Assembly (NCBI GenBank): GCA_900708905.1
Contig: CAADRB010000031.1
Location: 3,097,220 to 3,161,219, forward strand
DNA: 64,000 bases
Reading direction: 5' to 3'
Origin: Hymenolepis diminuta
Taxonomy: Eukaryota; Platyhelminthes; Cestoda; Cyclophyllidea; Hymenolepididae
Shown one piece after another: positions 40,369 through 54,300 of the stretch. Under the pieces are notes generated by a model, which saw nothing but the letters and a program-made list of their open reading frames with translations, was not told the DNA's origin and made no database searches. The position numbers and the translations under genes were made by a program. Positions within the stretch are counted from its first letter, which is position 1; each line of letters begins with the position of its first letter.

Positions 40369-40671
40369 CAACAAATAAAGAATTCTAATCACGGATTCGA
40401 ATCCGTTCAGGACTGTGAAATACGATCATTTATCGGCCAGAGGGGACCGATCCCCAAAAAGGAATTATCCAACAAATGTCAGAAGCAGCTATTTCCAAGA
40501 TGCTGGTTTTGTGGAGAATATTATGATCATCAAAACTGACACACATGCAACGAAATGGGCGCAAACAAGACTTTTTTCAAGCAGTTCTACGGGGTAGAAT
40601 CCAAACATCTAGATGAGGGCGGTAAATCAGACAATTTATGGTATGTTAATGAGGGTAAATTTTTAATCTAG
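40369..40671 (+). pseudogene. Interrupted open frame with a Cys/His cluster, possible retroelement relic
   Basis: A hundred codons on the plus strand are interrupted by a single stop (TGA at 40537). The middle contains PRCWFCGEYYDHQN, then the stop, then HTC, giving a C-x2-C...H...C spacing loosely like a zinc knuckle. It is followed by a hydrophilic FFKQFYGVESKHLDEGG segment. Just upstream, in other phases, are FEQIRIWFSQ and NPFRTVKYDHL, which vaguely recall Gypsy-type gag. Just downstream (40801-40968) are two more short protein-like frames, one preceded by a plausible acceptor (TTTTCAG). A decayed retroelement is the simplest reading, but no diagnostic protease or reverse transcriptase motif is present. 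Confidence 0.27.
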
Positions 40672-42984
40672 AAAATTCGTTAAATCATGCATTAATGGTT
40701 TACTATTTGTGCTCAAGGTCGATATTGTCTCCAATATCACTTTCTTCACCTTCTACCGGTATGGAGAAAACTTGAAAGCCTCATGTTAGATACTACTCTT
40801 CTTTAATTATCTAGTGTTTCCGATGGTACTGTACAACTCGATGCCATGCAAAGCTACTTTTCAGGAGATGACCTCAAGAGTGTGCCAGGTTACAGATGGC
40901 AATATCAACATCCTGGGCTTTAAATGGAACTATGAACTCAACTTTATCCAATTTTCGGATAAAATGTAAAACTTACAGGACACTTACTCTTGAACCTGAG
41001 TGTTGGGAGAATACAGCGTCATCAAGTTATCGAAATGTAGAAGTTATTAGGTTGTCCCTAAATTAAGGTGTTCACTGTCCTCTTGTAGGTAAAGAATAAT
41101 CAATTCCATTTTAAAACTTAATGGTTATTTTAAGGAAGACTCAACCACTTCTTAAATAATGATTATCAATATCAATAATTATCAATATTACAGTTACCTA
41201 GATTTACAAAAATTCCCAGATACACAAAATCAAATTTATGCAACCTAATTATTAATAAAGTGTACTTGGTATTAGTCTATTTATAGGATGGGCGTCTCCA
41301 CAATCTCTTCCTTGAAAAATAAGATTAATGACATTTCGGATAGTGTAAATCTATTGCACTATCTATTACTTGCTGAATAAGTAATCGGATATTAGAATTG
41401 TGGAGTTACCGTAAGTTATACCCTGAGCTTTTGTGGCTTCTTTGCTATTTAGGTAATCTGAATATTCTTGTAATATCGCTTATTCAGTTTGTAATTAATT
41501 GATTGAAAAATCCAGATTGTGTATTACCCTTTGAAATCCACAGTCGATCAGTAAGGTCTGCTCACAGAATGTATTCTCTTTGACAGGCACAAAAGCGAAT
41601 AGAAATATTGCTCTTGATATTTGACAGTTTTGCAACGTTGACATTTTAACTTACGGTCCTTTTGAAAGGCTTATCTCCATTATTACAAAATACAAAATCT
41701 AAATCAAGTGGGTTATAAAATTAAAATTTCATTGTGGTTTTTACTTTGAAGGATTGATCTCTTAATGTCCCTGAAGGTTAACCTTAAATCGCTTCATGAA
41801 AAATAATTTTTTATTACTCTTGATTGAATTGAGTGCAATCACCACATTCTATACCCAAATGGCAAAATTGCAGTTGCAGGATATCGATTATCAATCTTCC
41901 AGTCTCTCCCTTTGTCTCGGTGACAAAGCTCTGCACCAGCATAATCCCACGCTCATCGATTTCAAGGCTTGTGGTGCAAACGCTCGTGATCTCTCACTTG
42001 TTCCTCACCTTGTCTTTCTCTACCTCTCTAAAATTTTAGACATTTCTGTTCAACGCACATTTGGTCACCCTCGACTGTGCAACCCTGAGTTGGGAATTGC
42101 AGATTTTAGAATTTAGCGGAGTTCTTACCTTAATAATTCACTTACTTAAACAATTTATGCAAAATATATTTACTGGGGATTATTTTGGTATTTAGATTAT
42201 AAACATATATATGTTTAACTTTTAATTGCAATTATTCTTATTAATTACACTACAGAAAAAGGCCTGAACAAACAAGTCTAAACAACATCCATTTAAAGAA
42301 TTTGGAAAAATAAAAACTTATATACGGCATTTCTTAAGGTAAGAAATGGTTAAGTTTTGGAGCATTTCCCTATTAGTTTTGTTTAATTGTGTCGTCTACT
42401 CATTTTTAAGTTGCCGTAAATTAAATCGGTAACATTAAAGATAAGTAATAAAGGCTTACTTCATTTTTTTCCGAAAAAATTCTCAAATCACATGCTCTAC
42501 AAAAGTACATTTGTCATTTCCGTCTGCTCAGATGAAGTGATATCTGTTTCGTCTTCTGGCCCCACTTGTCATGTCTGGGAGTGTTTATTAATTCTTTGTA
42601 GATAATAGAAATAGAGCAGTCAGGAAACAAAGAATATCCAGATACGCATGCACACACGTGCTTTTACACACGCCTATGGCTCAAATCTCTCACAGGGCTC
42701 ATTATCTTTTCCTCTCCGAGTGTTCTAATCTCCGTCTCTTCTTCCACTCCCTCCCCCTGCTCTTTCTCGCTCTCAAATTTCAATCACATCCTGTAGATTG
42801 CAATTTTGGTTCACTCAACCCTTACCATTCCTTGCCTGGAGCGATGTACGCCGGCAATAGATAAGGATGATGAGTGACTTAAAGACAACTTGTGAGAATT
42901 GAACGCCTCCAAAGAAAACGTAAACATTGAATGTATACGATTTGTTTTGTCAAACTCTTATTAAGATTATTGAATACAGGTTGA

Positions 42985-43873
42985 GAGTGGAATGCGAAGA
43001 TACTGAAATCACGACAAAGTTTTGAATTGAGTAGAAAGGAACTGGATGACGTTCTCGGACATAATAGTCTGTTATGCACCAAAAGTGACAAATACCTAGC
43101 GAAGGCTACTGGTGATGGTGCCTGTTGTGGCGGATTGAATGGATATGACTTCAGGTCATTTTCAGTGAAAATCTACCAGGATTATATTAGAGATTCCTTC
43201 GATAGGTTCAACAAGACAAAGCTCACTGTGAGACCAGAGAACCTTAGTTTGAGAGCACATAAGAAGTTCCTGGAGAGAAATGAATACAGTTTAGTCTCGT
43301 CAGGATTTTAAGTAAACCGCATTTAATATTCTTCCATTTGAGTGAGAAACAGATTACTTACGCCTATCATCCACCCATGCCGATCGTTTGTGATGACAAA
43401 GGAGCCTTTATTTCGATTGAATGTGGTTGCTCTGACCAAGACATTTTGTAAATTAGATCATGGTGAACGCGTTAGGAGTTTTGGAAAAGCAAAGGATACC
43501 AATGTTCTTTCTATCGTTTAAGCGGTATATTTTACACACGTTTCGCTTGGAAGAATGGTGTTTCTATAAGTGCCATGGTCTATGGCAAGCGCAAGGCGAT
43601 TGAGGTATCCGGTGATGAAGCAGACAGGATTTTAAATCTAGTTCGTGTTTGTGTGCGGTTGGCTCGGAAAGGTCATGCCTAGCTTGGTAGATTCCGACGA
43701 ATGCGCGGGATTCTTTATTTTGAGCATTTTATGACGAATGATTGCAGCTCCATGTCATCATTGGCTGCCTGAGCAAGAGTTGTAGTAGGAAGCACCTAGA
43801 GAAATTGTTAAGATCATTATGAGGAACAGTGGTAGTAGATGTGTTAGGAACATCATTAGCCAAATTGAATAAA
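42985..43873 (+). pseudogene. Decayed protein-coding segment, family not recognised
   Basis: Successive protein-like frames on one strand shift phase along about 900 bp. The first is open for 108 codons (42985-43308) and includes KELDDVLGHNSLL and GACCGGLNGYDFRSF. A second, in another phase, spans about 43311-43448 and includes HPPMPIVCDDKGAF. A third, about 43475-43681, includes RFAWKNGVSISAMVYGKRKA. A last short one near 43792-43869 ends with a stop immediately followed by AATAAA (43868-43873). The upstream segment 42928-43020 also reads as a hydrophilic frame. The pattern fits an intron-poor gene copy or transposon fragment broken by frameshifts and stops. I do not recognise the family. 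The strand is richer in G than its surroundings, which by itself lowers stop frequency, so part of the openness may be compositional. Confidence 0.3.
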
Positions 43874-44171
43874 TTTTAAATACTGAAGTTATGCTTAATT
43901 ACATTTGAGTCATTTTAATTTGATTGCGTAATTATTATTCATTTTCGAATTAAAGTTTCATTAAAATTTCATGATTGACCATTACTAGGGAATCTGAGCT
44001 TCTTCATTTGTCAGATTTTAGATGAGGAAATGCAAAATCACTTGGCGGGACCTCATCAACATACGTATCTATCAAAATTCTAGGGAGACTGAAACGGTAC
44101 ATGACGCCACACTCCTCCCTATCAACTTCATAATCGCCATGAGTTTAACAGTGAACACCCATTGAGACCCA

Positions 44172-44185
44172 ATATATATATATAT
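44172..44185. repeat. (AT)n microsatellite
   Basis: Seven alternating AT units. Confidence 0.82.
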
Positions 44186-44580
44186 TTCAACAGTATTAGC
44201 CAGCACTTTACCTATAATTATCCTTATGTGATATTACCCTTAGTATGACTTCATAATTAGCTCTTATCTTTAATTGCTACAGCCAGGCATATCCACCTAC
44301 AGCTCCCTCTAACAGTTTTTGTCTTCTGTCCCTCACCTACATTTTTGACATAACTCTCCCTATTTTTCTTTCTTTCCGCTATTTATCATCAGGCCAATGA
44401 CCATTTTAGTATTTTGCAACCTTCTTACCCTTTGTAGCTCTGATTGTAACCCTGGTTTTTTCCTTGTATTAATAATGATCAATAAGGGGTTATTCCCCTT
44501 GATACTATAAAGGCGTCAAGTTTATAAAACGGAAGATTTGAGGTAAGTTTTGGCTCATTTGAATTAATCTTGGTAGGAGT

Positions 44581-44596
44581 TATTTATTTATTTATT
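44581..44596. repeat. (TTTA)n simple repeat
   Basis: Four TATT units ending in a T run. Confidence 0.75.
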
Positions 44597-47500
44597 TTTG
44601 GTAAAGAAACGTGTGAATAGAGTTGTTCCAAATTAAAATCCTCTTGATTTCTGACTTGTTGAGTTTCTGTGGGTATAATTTGCTTTAATTCGTAAATGCA
44701 CAAATTTTAGCAAACTCATATTTCCTGCTAATTAGCAGATCTAGTGTTCAGGCATGCACCTATCCATCAAAATGTGCTGCTATTTCTATTTCAATTCTCA
44801 CCCAGTAAAAGGAGCAAAAGTTTTATGGGAAAGAAATTTTGAAATTACCTCTTCTCCTTTCTCTTCTCTTATGACCAGAGTAGGTTGCTTTTACTCCGAA
44901 TGAAACATTGTGAGCATTCACTAATTATTCAAGAAATGTGGAAAGTGATAATTTAAAAGAGTCATGTTAAAACATAAGAAATATACTATCTTTAATTGGT
45001 TAATAACTTTGAAGGTTTAATTTATGCATGACGAAGATATACCAAACATTTTCTCCCGATCTGATGGAGTAATGCATTTTAATGTTAGTCTTATAATCAG
45101 TGATATCCAGCATTCTTAATCAAGTATGTCTTCTATAACTGAAACGCATTAGGCAAAAAATTTTCAGGAACTGTAAAAGCTGTCAAGGTCTAAACTGAAC
45201 AGTCAGGTTATTCATTCCATCTTTAAACTTTATAAATCGAAGCGCTGAATCAAAGATGCAGTTAAGCAGTAATGGTAAAAATTAGGATTTTAGGCGAATG
45301 CCGAGGAAAATTTTTCACTGTTTTAGCTCTTGCGTAAATGTAAAAATTTTAACTAATTCAATCCAAAGACGTTTAACCCGGCGGCCAACGACTCTGTGAA
45401 AACAGACGTAATTTTTTAAACCGGAATAAATTTACACTCACGCCATCTTTCTGCTTTTGATCCCATCAAAAAGGAAATGCGCCACTAAAAATTTCAGATC
45501 AATGCAAATCCCCATCCATAAAATTTTAAATGTAGTGTAACTGTCGAAAAATCAACTTCAAAACTTACCGTCTGCTTAATTTGCATAATATCGAATTTCC
45601 TCAATCAATTCAAACAAAGATATGAACGTCCGGTGATAAGTTGCAAATTATGCGGGCGAAAAATAGTCCGCCAAAAAATTTCCACCTGTATCAAAAACAT
45701 TATGAAACTTAATCTGAGGTTTTAATCTGATATTTTCAAGTCCGAGCATTCGAACAAGAAGTGCAATTTTCAACTTTAAGATCTCCAACCAAGAATCCAG
45801 ATGAAAATAGCAAATTCAACTTCTAAAGCCGAAGAGTCGTAAGGAAAAATTGAAAACAAACTATAACATTGTTATAAATCTCGTCAGATTGTAGCATTAG
45901 CAGTAATTTGATAAACTTCCACTTTGTGATCTCGAATGCATACAATTTGATTTCATTTTAGTAGAAAGAACCCAAATTAAGTTAAAGAAGGGCCAACTTC
46001 TGTAACATACTAAACACATTCTATATTTCTAAATTTATTTGATAATTTTACAAATATTTAACGACTTAAATACTTCATTCTACACCACCAAAAGTGGAAC
46101 ACCTGGGAAGAAAAATTTAACTTCTGGTAAAGAGAACGCTAAAATTCCATAAAGGTATAATATCTGGATTGGAAGGAATAAACAAGCCCAATTCATTAAT
46201 TTTAAGCAGTTCAACTTGTTAAAAACCGCTTAGGTAGGAAAGTTTCCTTCATTTGACGAGAACTGTAGACGTCAACATTGTGAAATTTTCTTCTGAAATT
46301 CTCTCATTGTGACCATTTAAGTAATCATTTCCTGCTTATTTTCAATTCGTCAGTCTGTTGAAGGACTCCTCAAAAAATTTCTCTGTAATATGAGTAATAT
46401 TAATTTGGTTCCCTTCGCTTTAGAGAAAATCATGTTTACTTTTTAGCGTTTACTTGAATTGTTTTCAAAATTTTCCAGTTGGAGAACATTGATAAGAGAT
46501 TTGTGCTTATCTCTCTCGCGATAACAGATAATTCGCCCGTGAAATATCACACAACGGTTGCAGGGGTTTTCGTGCAGACACTAACCTTCAAGCTCTCCCT
46601 CGTTCCTCGTCTCCCTCCCTCTCGAGTCCTCATTGCCATTGCTCAATATAATTTGGTTTATTCTCAATTCCTGGCTTTCTAATTTAAAACTGTGGCTGCC
46701 TGTTGTTTGTGAAAGCCTTTTGCATCAGCCGCAGCTGAAAGCTACTAATACCAGCCCCAACAATTTAAAGAAAATCAATAATTTCCTATATTTCAAGAAA
46801 TATAAATTCGTTTCCAGGTATAAAGGGGTAATGATATTGATGGAGTAAATTTGAGCCCAAAAAAACCATAAACAAATTCTAGAAAGAAATCTTAACGAAT
46901 AAATTGTTATAATAGACTTGTAATTAAAGTCGATAAATCATGGTCATTGTTATGGTATCTATTACAACTAAAAATCCACCTAAAAATTTTTCCCTCTCCA
47001 TTAGGGTCTAAATAATCGATTTAATTCATTGGCCTATGTATTGGGTATCCCTTCTCAGGACCACCTTGAAAATTACATGTCTATCCCCCTCTCAGTAGGC
47101 GACTTTGCCCTTACGCCCTTTTTATTTTCATTCCTTTCTGATGGACTGTATTACACTCAAAACATCATTTTTCATCTCGCTCAAGTTATCCCTCCTACTC
47201 CTCTCCCCGATCTATGATTTCCAGTTTTTCTCAAGAAACATTGTTCATCATCATCTTCTACTGTACATATTTTGTTGTGTAAAAAATTGAAATAAACTGG
47301 GATGACAATAGTTTAGACAAAGTGTGTATCAAGGTCACAACTTCCTCATCAAAACCCACATCAAAGCCTCATTTTAGATTTCTCGTTTTTATATGTTAAA
47401 TATTGGGGTGCTCTCTAAATAAAATGCAATAGATTTAACTAATGCGAAGTTATAAATACTCCAAAAATATTTTTTATTAAATGGTGTTTTCGAATGCTTT

Positions 47501-48709
47501 CAAATTTTAGCGAACAGTATTCCATAGTAATAAACAAACCGCCTAATCGTTAAGTTTGTCCTGTAACTTTCATTTGTCTCATCTCACTAACGCTAATGAG
47601 ATTTTATTAAACTTTAATTTTTCTATCAATATTTTATTTTTTATTTTTTTCCTATCAAGTCACAAAAAGCTAATTTTCCAAAGGTCTAAAATCGGAGAAT
47701 TGGAATGTTTTGGCTGAACCAAGTAGAAATTTGGGTGCATTGGAACCTTATCTGCGAAATGTGCATTTGATTATAAAGGATATTTCCTATAAGACCGATC
47801 TTTAATTCAATAACGTCATGGAAACATATTTCATCATATCATATTTAAATTCGTTTATAGTTCACAGGCAGGTAATAGGTTAGGCTTTTTAACTTGCGGT
47901 TATAATGACGTTAAGCATTGTATAAAGTCTCCAAAACTAGTAAACTTCGCAATGCTATTCACTAGACCGTTATATGTTGAATCTGATGAAGAACCTTGAA
48001 GCCAATGACAAATGAACACATTTAATACATCAGTCTGTGGATTTAAATATTAAATTGGCTTGGATATATTTTAAATATTATAAATTTTTTCCAATATGAG
48101 CTTTAGAAGACCGTGTTTATTACTTTAAATCTTGCATTGTTTTACTTAAATGTTGTAATCATGTATGAAATGAAGCAGGTTGAAAAGGTCAATCAGTTTT
48201 AACCCTCCTTCGAAAATAGAACGATTAAATACCCTTACTTCCAAGCCATATAACATATCCCACACAACCCTAATTAGTTGTAATTAAGTATAAACACCTT
48301 CTTAATCCTCTTATCAAAATTTTCCACTCAAAAGATCTGACTATACTCATAAATGACTCTGTCATAACTCCATATGGAATATGCTCCCACTAGGTGAGTA
48401 TCAGAATGTCAAACCTGACTAAGACAAAGATCAAATTCCAATCTATAAATAGTTTATCTTCGCCACATACCAGGTGGTCTGAGATAAGCATATAATTGTC
48501 TAGATTTAAATGAGAAAATTTTCCAGACAAACTATGTACTATCAACTAATTAAATCACTCAAACGCTGTTCATAACCACAACTTGAATTAATATCTCTCC
48601 GTTTGAGATTATAAAAGATATTTTGACTCCTTGGCCATTAAGTAACGTATATAAACATGTTTACACATTTATTATGATTTAATATTAGAAGGAAGATTTC
48701 AACGAAATC

Positions 48710-48735
48710 ATATATATATATATATATATATATAT
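48710..48735. repeat. (AT)n microsatellite, longest in the window
   Basis: Thirteen uninterrupted AT units. Confidence 0.9.
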
Positions 48736-49330
48736 CCTTAGATCCAATAAATTACAGGAAATAAATTCGAGCAAATACTGAACAAAATTGATATTTCGGG
48801 CAAAAAATTGTAAAATCAAATTATTATTTATCTATTTCCATCCTTTATGTAACAAAGTTTGCTCTGATGCCTAGTAATAAAGTTTGAATAAATACCAGAA
48901 TAGAGTAAACTCATGCACATTCAGTCCACACAGCATTGTGCAAGTAATTTTGTGTGTTCATTTAACAAATGAATGTATGCACTGAAAAATAATAAGATCG
49001 ATTATAACATTAACAACAATAATGATAAATCAACCAATTCTGACCTGAAGAATGACATGTTTCATCCACATTTTCAAAATCATTTTATTATGAACATTTT
49101 ATATTTATTTCCTACTGTAAGTCAGCCCGACCGGATCTTCACTTCGTCACCTGAGGTTCAGTGTGTCACTCGTGACACGCAGTCAAGTGACTTGAACTTG
49201 ATCGGGTCACACCAAATAAAAAAACTCGATGTTGTTCACTCACTGAGTCAATGTATCCTACCTGATCGAGTGTTTTTGTGATCTGACTAGTCCATTTCCC
49301 TCTGTAGACCGACACTAATATTTTAACAAC

Positions 49331-49380
49331 CGGAGATCGTGGATTATTAGTCCAGGGGACGAATCATGTAATTTGAATTT
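49331..49380 (+). repeat. Short dispersed repeat, copy 1
   Basis: A 39-base core from GGATTATTAG to TTTGAATT matches 30 of 39 positions of the copy near 57141-57182 by direct comparison, including CCAGGG and ATTCATG-like words. Confidence 0.45.
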
Positions 49381-51162
49381 TCTACCGTAAAGTGGTCAAC
49401 TAACCACCAAATGAATATTCTTCAATCCGAATCCGGAAATAAAATAGAGTGACTCTTTTGAAGCTCATTTTTCGACACCCTTCCCGATCACTTATTGAAT
49501 TTTACTTACCCAATTTCCGTCGCTTCCCACAATGAAAAACGGTAGGCTTTTATACTTTGCTGTATATATTCATAATATAGTAATGTCTTCATTTACACAG
49601 ATTGATAATTAACCTATTTAAGCAATTTAACTAACAAGTATTTCTTTTGATAATTAACAGAAGAAGCATAGTTATAACATGAGGAATTTGCAATTTCAAA
49701 TCATCTGTAAGTTTTAGTCTTGCACAACGGTTTTTTAATGCCTTTTGCATCGATCCGATGTTTTAACTTTCTAACGATCCACTCCCATCTTTACACTCGA
49801 AATACAGACTACTATATCTTCTTAATGCTGTGGAGTTAAGCGGGTACAAATTTTAACAGGGAATCATTAAGGAGGGGAGGAGGCATCTGGTCGATAGTGA
49901 AATAGTTATGGAAAGAATTGAACGAAATATTTAACCATATGGGATGACTCAGCGAAGTATACGCAGGTCACTGTGCACATAGGAAAAAACATAACGGCAT
50001 ACCAAAAGGACACAAGGACAGAGCCAGCGGAGGAATTGTCATGCGTCCGAGAATTTCAGGTAAGAATCGGTTCAGAACACGACACATAGTATGTAGAAAG
50101 CGTAGCACGTAATTGAAAATTTTTATGGAATATCAATTAGTCTCCAAATACTTACTGACCGGCACCTGAAATCTTATAGAACCTTGTTTCATTAACAATA
50201 TTTTATCAAATTGTAAAAAAAAATTAATCTATTATTATCCATTGAAATGCAGAAAAAATATAATATTTTTTATGGACAGTAAACAAGTGAAATCGGATAA
50301 GTAAGCTTAAATTAAGAGGTAAGAGGAGGGGAACAAAAAGGGAGATTTACTCAATTTGAAACATTCACTTAAAATGAACATTGTATTGTTTTACTTTCCT
50401 GGATTACCAACCAAATTTTTCACTGCGCCCTGTAGTGCCCATTAACCGCTAGTTTGAATATTATTGTGTGTCTTCATTCTTTTATTTATTTCTTCTTTTA
50501 AAGGCCAAAAAAATCGGCATGTAGTCATTACAAGTAACATTTTAATTCAACAAAAATAATTTTTAAATTGGCATTTTTATTGGCTGCAAACAGTTCTTGT
50601 GCCGTTGGCAATTTGCTGAGACTACTTTAATTAACATTGCTTGATTCAATTCACCGCGCCTTTTAGAGAAAGCATAAGCTGAAGAAGAAGAGGAAACAGC
50701 AGCATTTAAAGGCTTTCATTTTGCCATCTCATCTTTATTAATCAGTGTAATTGGCCACTGTACTGACAATTTGATTATTTGCTTTAAATTAGTAACTACA
50801 CAACTTCTTTCTCCTCCTTCAAGTGCATTTTAACTTAATAATGCTGCAAAAATTGTTAAAAACTCCGAGAAGTAATGCTCCAGTAATTCACATTTTGAAA
50901 AACACGTAGTCAAAATGATTTGTACTGTGTGAGTAAATTTTTACCTCTCTCCCTATAAAAACTGTGGATGTTTGAAATCAGTTAAGAATATATCGATAGG
51001 AACTGTTTTTCATCGAATTTGTTATATTGTCTTAATTTTATCTATGCGTGACCGACTAGAATACCATATGTGTGAGGTTTCCAGAAATATTTTATTTATT
51101 TAGCAGAACGTTAATAGATGACAAATGAAGGAGCTCGAAAAATGTTGAGAGCAACGTCGAGA

Positions 51163-51319
51163 TGTCAAAGAGTCTTATTTAATTGGATTTTGGATTCGAG
51201 TTATACAATATTTGCTAAAGGGACGGTTTATGTTTCAAAATTCAAGTTGTATTAAAGGCTTGCTCACGATGTTCAGTGCTTATTGGCTGGTTTCTAATCT
51301 TGATGATCGGCCTCGGCAC
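51163..51319 (+). repeat. Dispersed repeat, copy 1
   Basis: Shares collinear blocks with 60106-60278: TGTCAAA, TTTTGG..TCG..TT.TACAATAT, ATGTT(T)CAAAATT, an identical 17-mer ATGTTCAGTGCTTATTG at 51269-51285, and GATCGG at the right edge. No coding capacity is seen. Confidence 0.65.
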
Positions 51320-54300
51320 TTTAATTTATTCGAGAAGGTGAAAATTAATATGAGAATACTGATTTTACTTATGCCGTAATATAATAGAAGTGTGTCTAAC
51401 TTGGCTGTATGTAATAAATGTCGTTTTTGCAAGGCTAGTATGCATAATGTTAATCAAACATATGTAGACATAACATTCCTAATTTTTGGAAAGAAGTTAG
51501 AGAAATTCGATCTACTGTGTTACAGTTTTCTCACTCAGTAGGAGAGCTCAGATTAAACAATCATAGCAAGCTTTTATTTCTTTTTTTCTGATTATGTTCA
51601 AGGTTTCGTGTAAATTTAATACGTCTATCAACTTTTAAATCAATAAATCATACGGGAAAAAGTTTCACGAAAACTATAAAATTAATCTTTATTCATATGC
51701 ACGACAGATTTGTCATTTAATTTTAATGGTTCAAAAATGAGCAGTATAATTTTTAATTATCTGTTAATTTACTACGCATTGATGTTCTATACAAATTTGC
51801 AACATATTAAGATGGAAATTGATGAAAAAAATTTTCAAGCTTGTCCCTTCACAGTTGATATAATTGAAGTCGATATTGGTGATTTATTTAGCAAAATGTT
51901 ATGAAATATATTTATTAAAGTGGGAATGGAGTCGAATAGGAGAAGCCTGTATCGTAATTAAGTTTTGGGTTATATTGGATTTGACTGTATATTATATCAG
52001 ACTTGTAAATAATATATTCTCTGAAAGCCGTAGGGTCCTACTAATTAGTACCAAGAGGGAGCAGATCGGTGGGAAGATTTCCAAACAGTAATCATGAAAT
52101 ATAAACCACTTGAAACGTATAGGCATGCAGGTGGCGTTATACACGATCACATCTCTGGGTCTAGGCAAACAAAGGAAATCTTACACATTGGGGAGTTCAG
52201 CTGGATAAGGACATCTCTTTGGCGAACTTAGTACATATGGAACCGAAGGGGGAATACATGGAGAATTAGAATGTGGATATATATATGTTGATGAGGTCAC
52301 ACGAAACAGTGATTGATCGGTCATCATGTTCAGATAATTTGAGACACTTCAATAAATATTTAGAATCATCAAGCTAACACAAAAATTAATGAATTATGTG
52401 AGGAAACTGTCATAGGGAAATAGATTTCCACTACTTTGACCTACTCGAGTAACTGGACCAGACAGCGAAAAGATTTTCAGACAAAGAGTTCAAAACACCC
52501 TCAGTAATGGTAAAGCACCACATATGTATTTGCATTTTTTATAAATACACGTGCTTCAAACACATGCTAATTTAGTGGGCAAATAAACGTGTCCTGATCT
52601 CGCTAGAAATTCATAACATATTGTATAGAGCATTGTTGTTTACCATAAATTAAAAGGAAAAATTTCGAATAATCGATATTTCTATAAAATGGATTGAGTA
52701 TAAGAGATTCAGTTATTTATTTAGCCTTTTTATTTGTATTAGAAAATGAGATACCAGATGCTTCTTTCATATTTCTTCCAATGAATAAGTTACGAAGAAA
52801 GGCTTGCACGTTCATCCATATTAAAGGAGGCAAAGTTCACGAATAAAACGTCACTGGAGGTTTCCTGTCCCTTTGATAACCGAAACAAGTGGTGTTTTGA
52901 GTGTGATCCGGTTACGACTTTATTAATATCTTGTGAGAGATCAAATTCATCGCTGTTTCTGTTTCCTATTAACATGACGAGTTGTAGTGCGGTATAGATA
53001 GCGATGATATGCTAGAAGTTCTTGATATGTGACACCTAAAGGTCTGCATTGTTGGAGGTTGACATTATCTAAATCCAAGCCAAAAAAATGGAAATTCTAA
53101 GCTGTTCCACATATTTCTTCAGTAAGATTAAAAATAATGCTTTTTTTAATATTCGCAACAGAAATATGATTTGATCAAGGGGATAAAATGGTCTTATTTG
53201 TTATAAACTAAACGGTGGAAAAAATAAGATATTAAGACTCTATTTTTATAAACTGCTGATTTCTCAAGAAATCCAATTTAAGTTGTTGCATAGCTGTAGA
53301 TCGCAGCTTCATGACGCTTACTGAATTCATTTTGGCCAAGATACAGTTTAAATGAATGACGGTTTGCACTAACTCGTCTTTTCATTGCCAAACACCTTGC
53401 AAACTTCACGGTAAAGTTCTATTTCCACTGACATTAGAAGAAAGCTTCATTCTCAAATTCACCAACTTCAAATTTTTTCTGATAACGACACCCCAACCTG
53501 CATAAGAGAAAAGCGATAGGACTGGTAAGCTGGGTTTGGTCTTGTAATTTTGTTTTTAAAGAAATTGCAATGATCTTGAACACTAAAACGCATGCCTGCT
53601 GCTGAAAATATGACCAGCAGTCTGTATTCAGTGTTTGCACTTTATGGAATTTCTTGTAAGTTAAGTTTCACTTACACTTAAGTTGGTTACCTGAAATATC
53701 CCCGCTATGTGAAGGATACACTGATTAAGTCATATTTTAAAAGCTTTCATTCCTGTTATGAAGAACTTCATCAGCATTTGCAATAAAACCGACGTTTGAA
53801 GGAGATAGCTGAAAAATAAATCTTTTAAAATCAAGTAATTTGAATTAATGCAAGGTAAGAGAACGCACACTGATCACCATTCCTTTTTCTCTGTCTTAAT
53901 CTCAAGTAGGACTACTTTCATAATTTGACGGAGTAGTCATAGGTGTATCCTCTCAAAATTTCATGATTAAAAATACAAACACGATATATTACTGTCAAAA
54001 TCAGAAGAAAAAGAAATCAGATGCACAGGTGGTGGATCAGATGACCAAAGAGAAATAAAGGGAGAGCAGGAGGAAAATAGCTGGTGTACACATTAAAACT
54101 GCCAGCATAAAAGTAAAATTGTGAAAAAAGTGAGTGAGTTAGCTTAGTCATAAGGTCATTGCATGAGCAGGCTTGACCTAGTTTGTCACCCGATATTACA
54201 AGTAGGTTAGGCATAAGTATCCCTACCGTGTGAATTCTACCAAATTTATAACTGTAATTTATAAAACGAAAAATGCCACTTGTTCCATTTCCACACAAAT

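Noticed and set aside
41796..42116. 106-codon plus-strand frame with a signal-like start
   Set aside because: A second frame overlaps most of it, and the openness follows from a pyrimidine-rich patch. No domain is seen.
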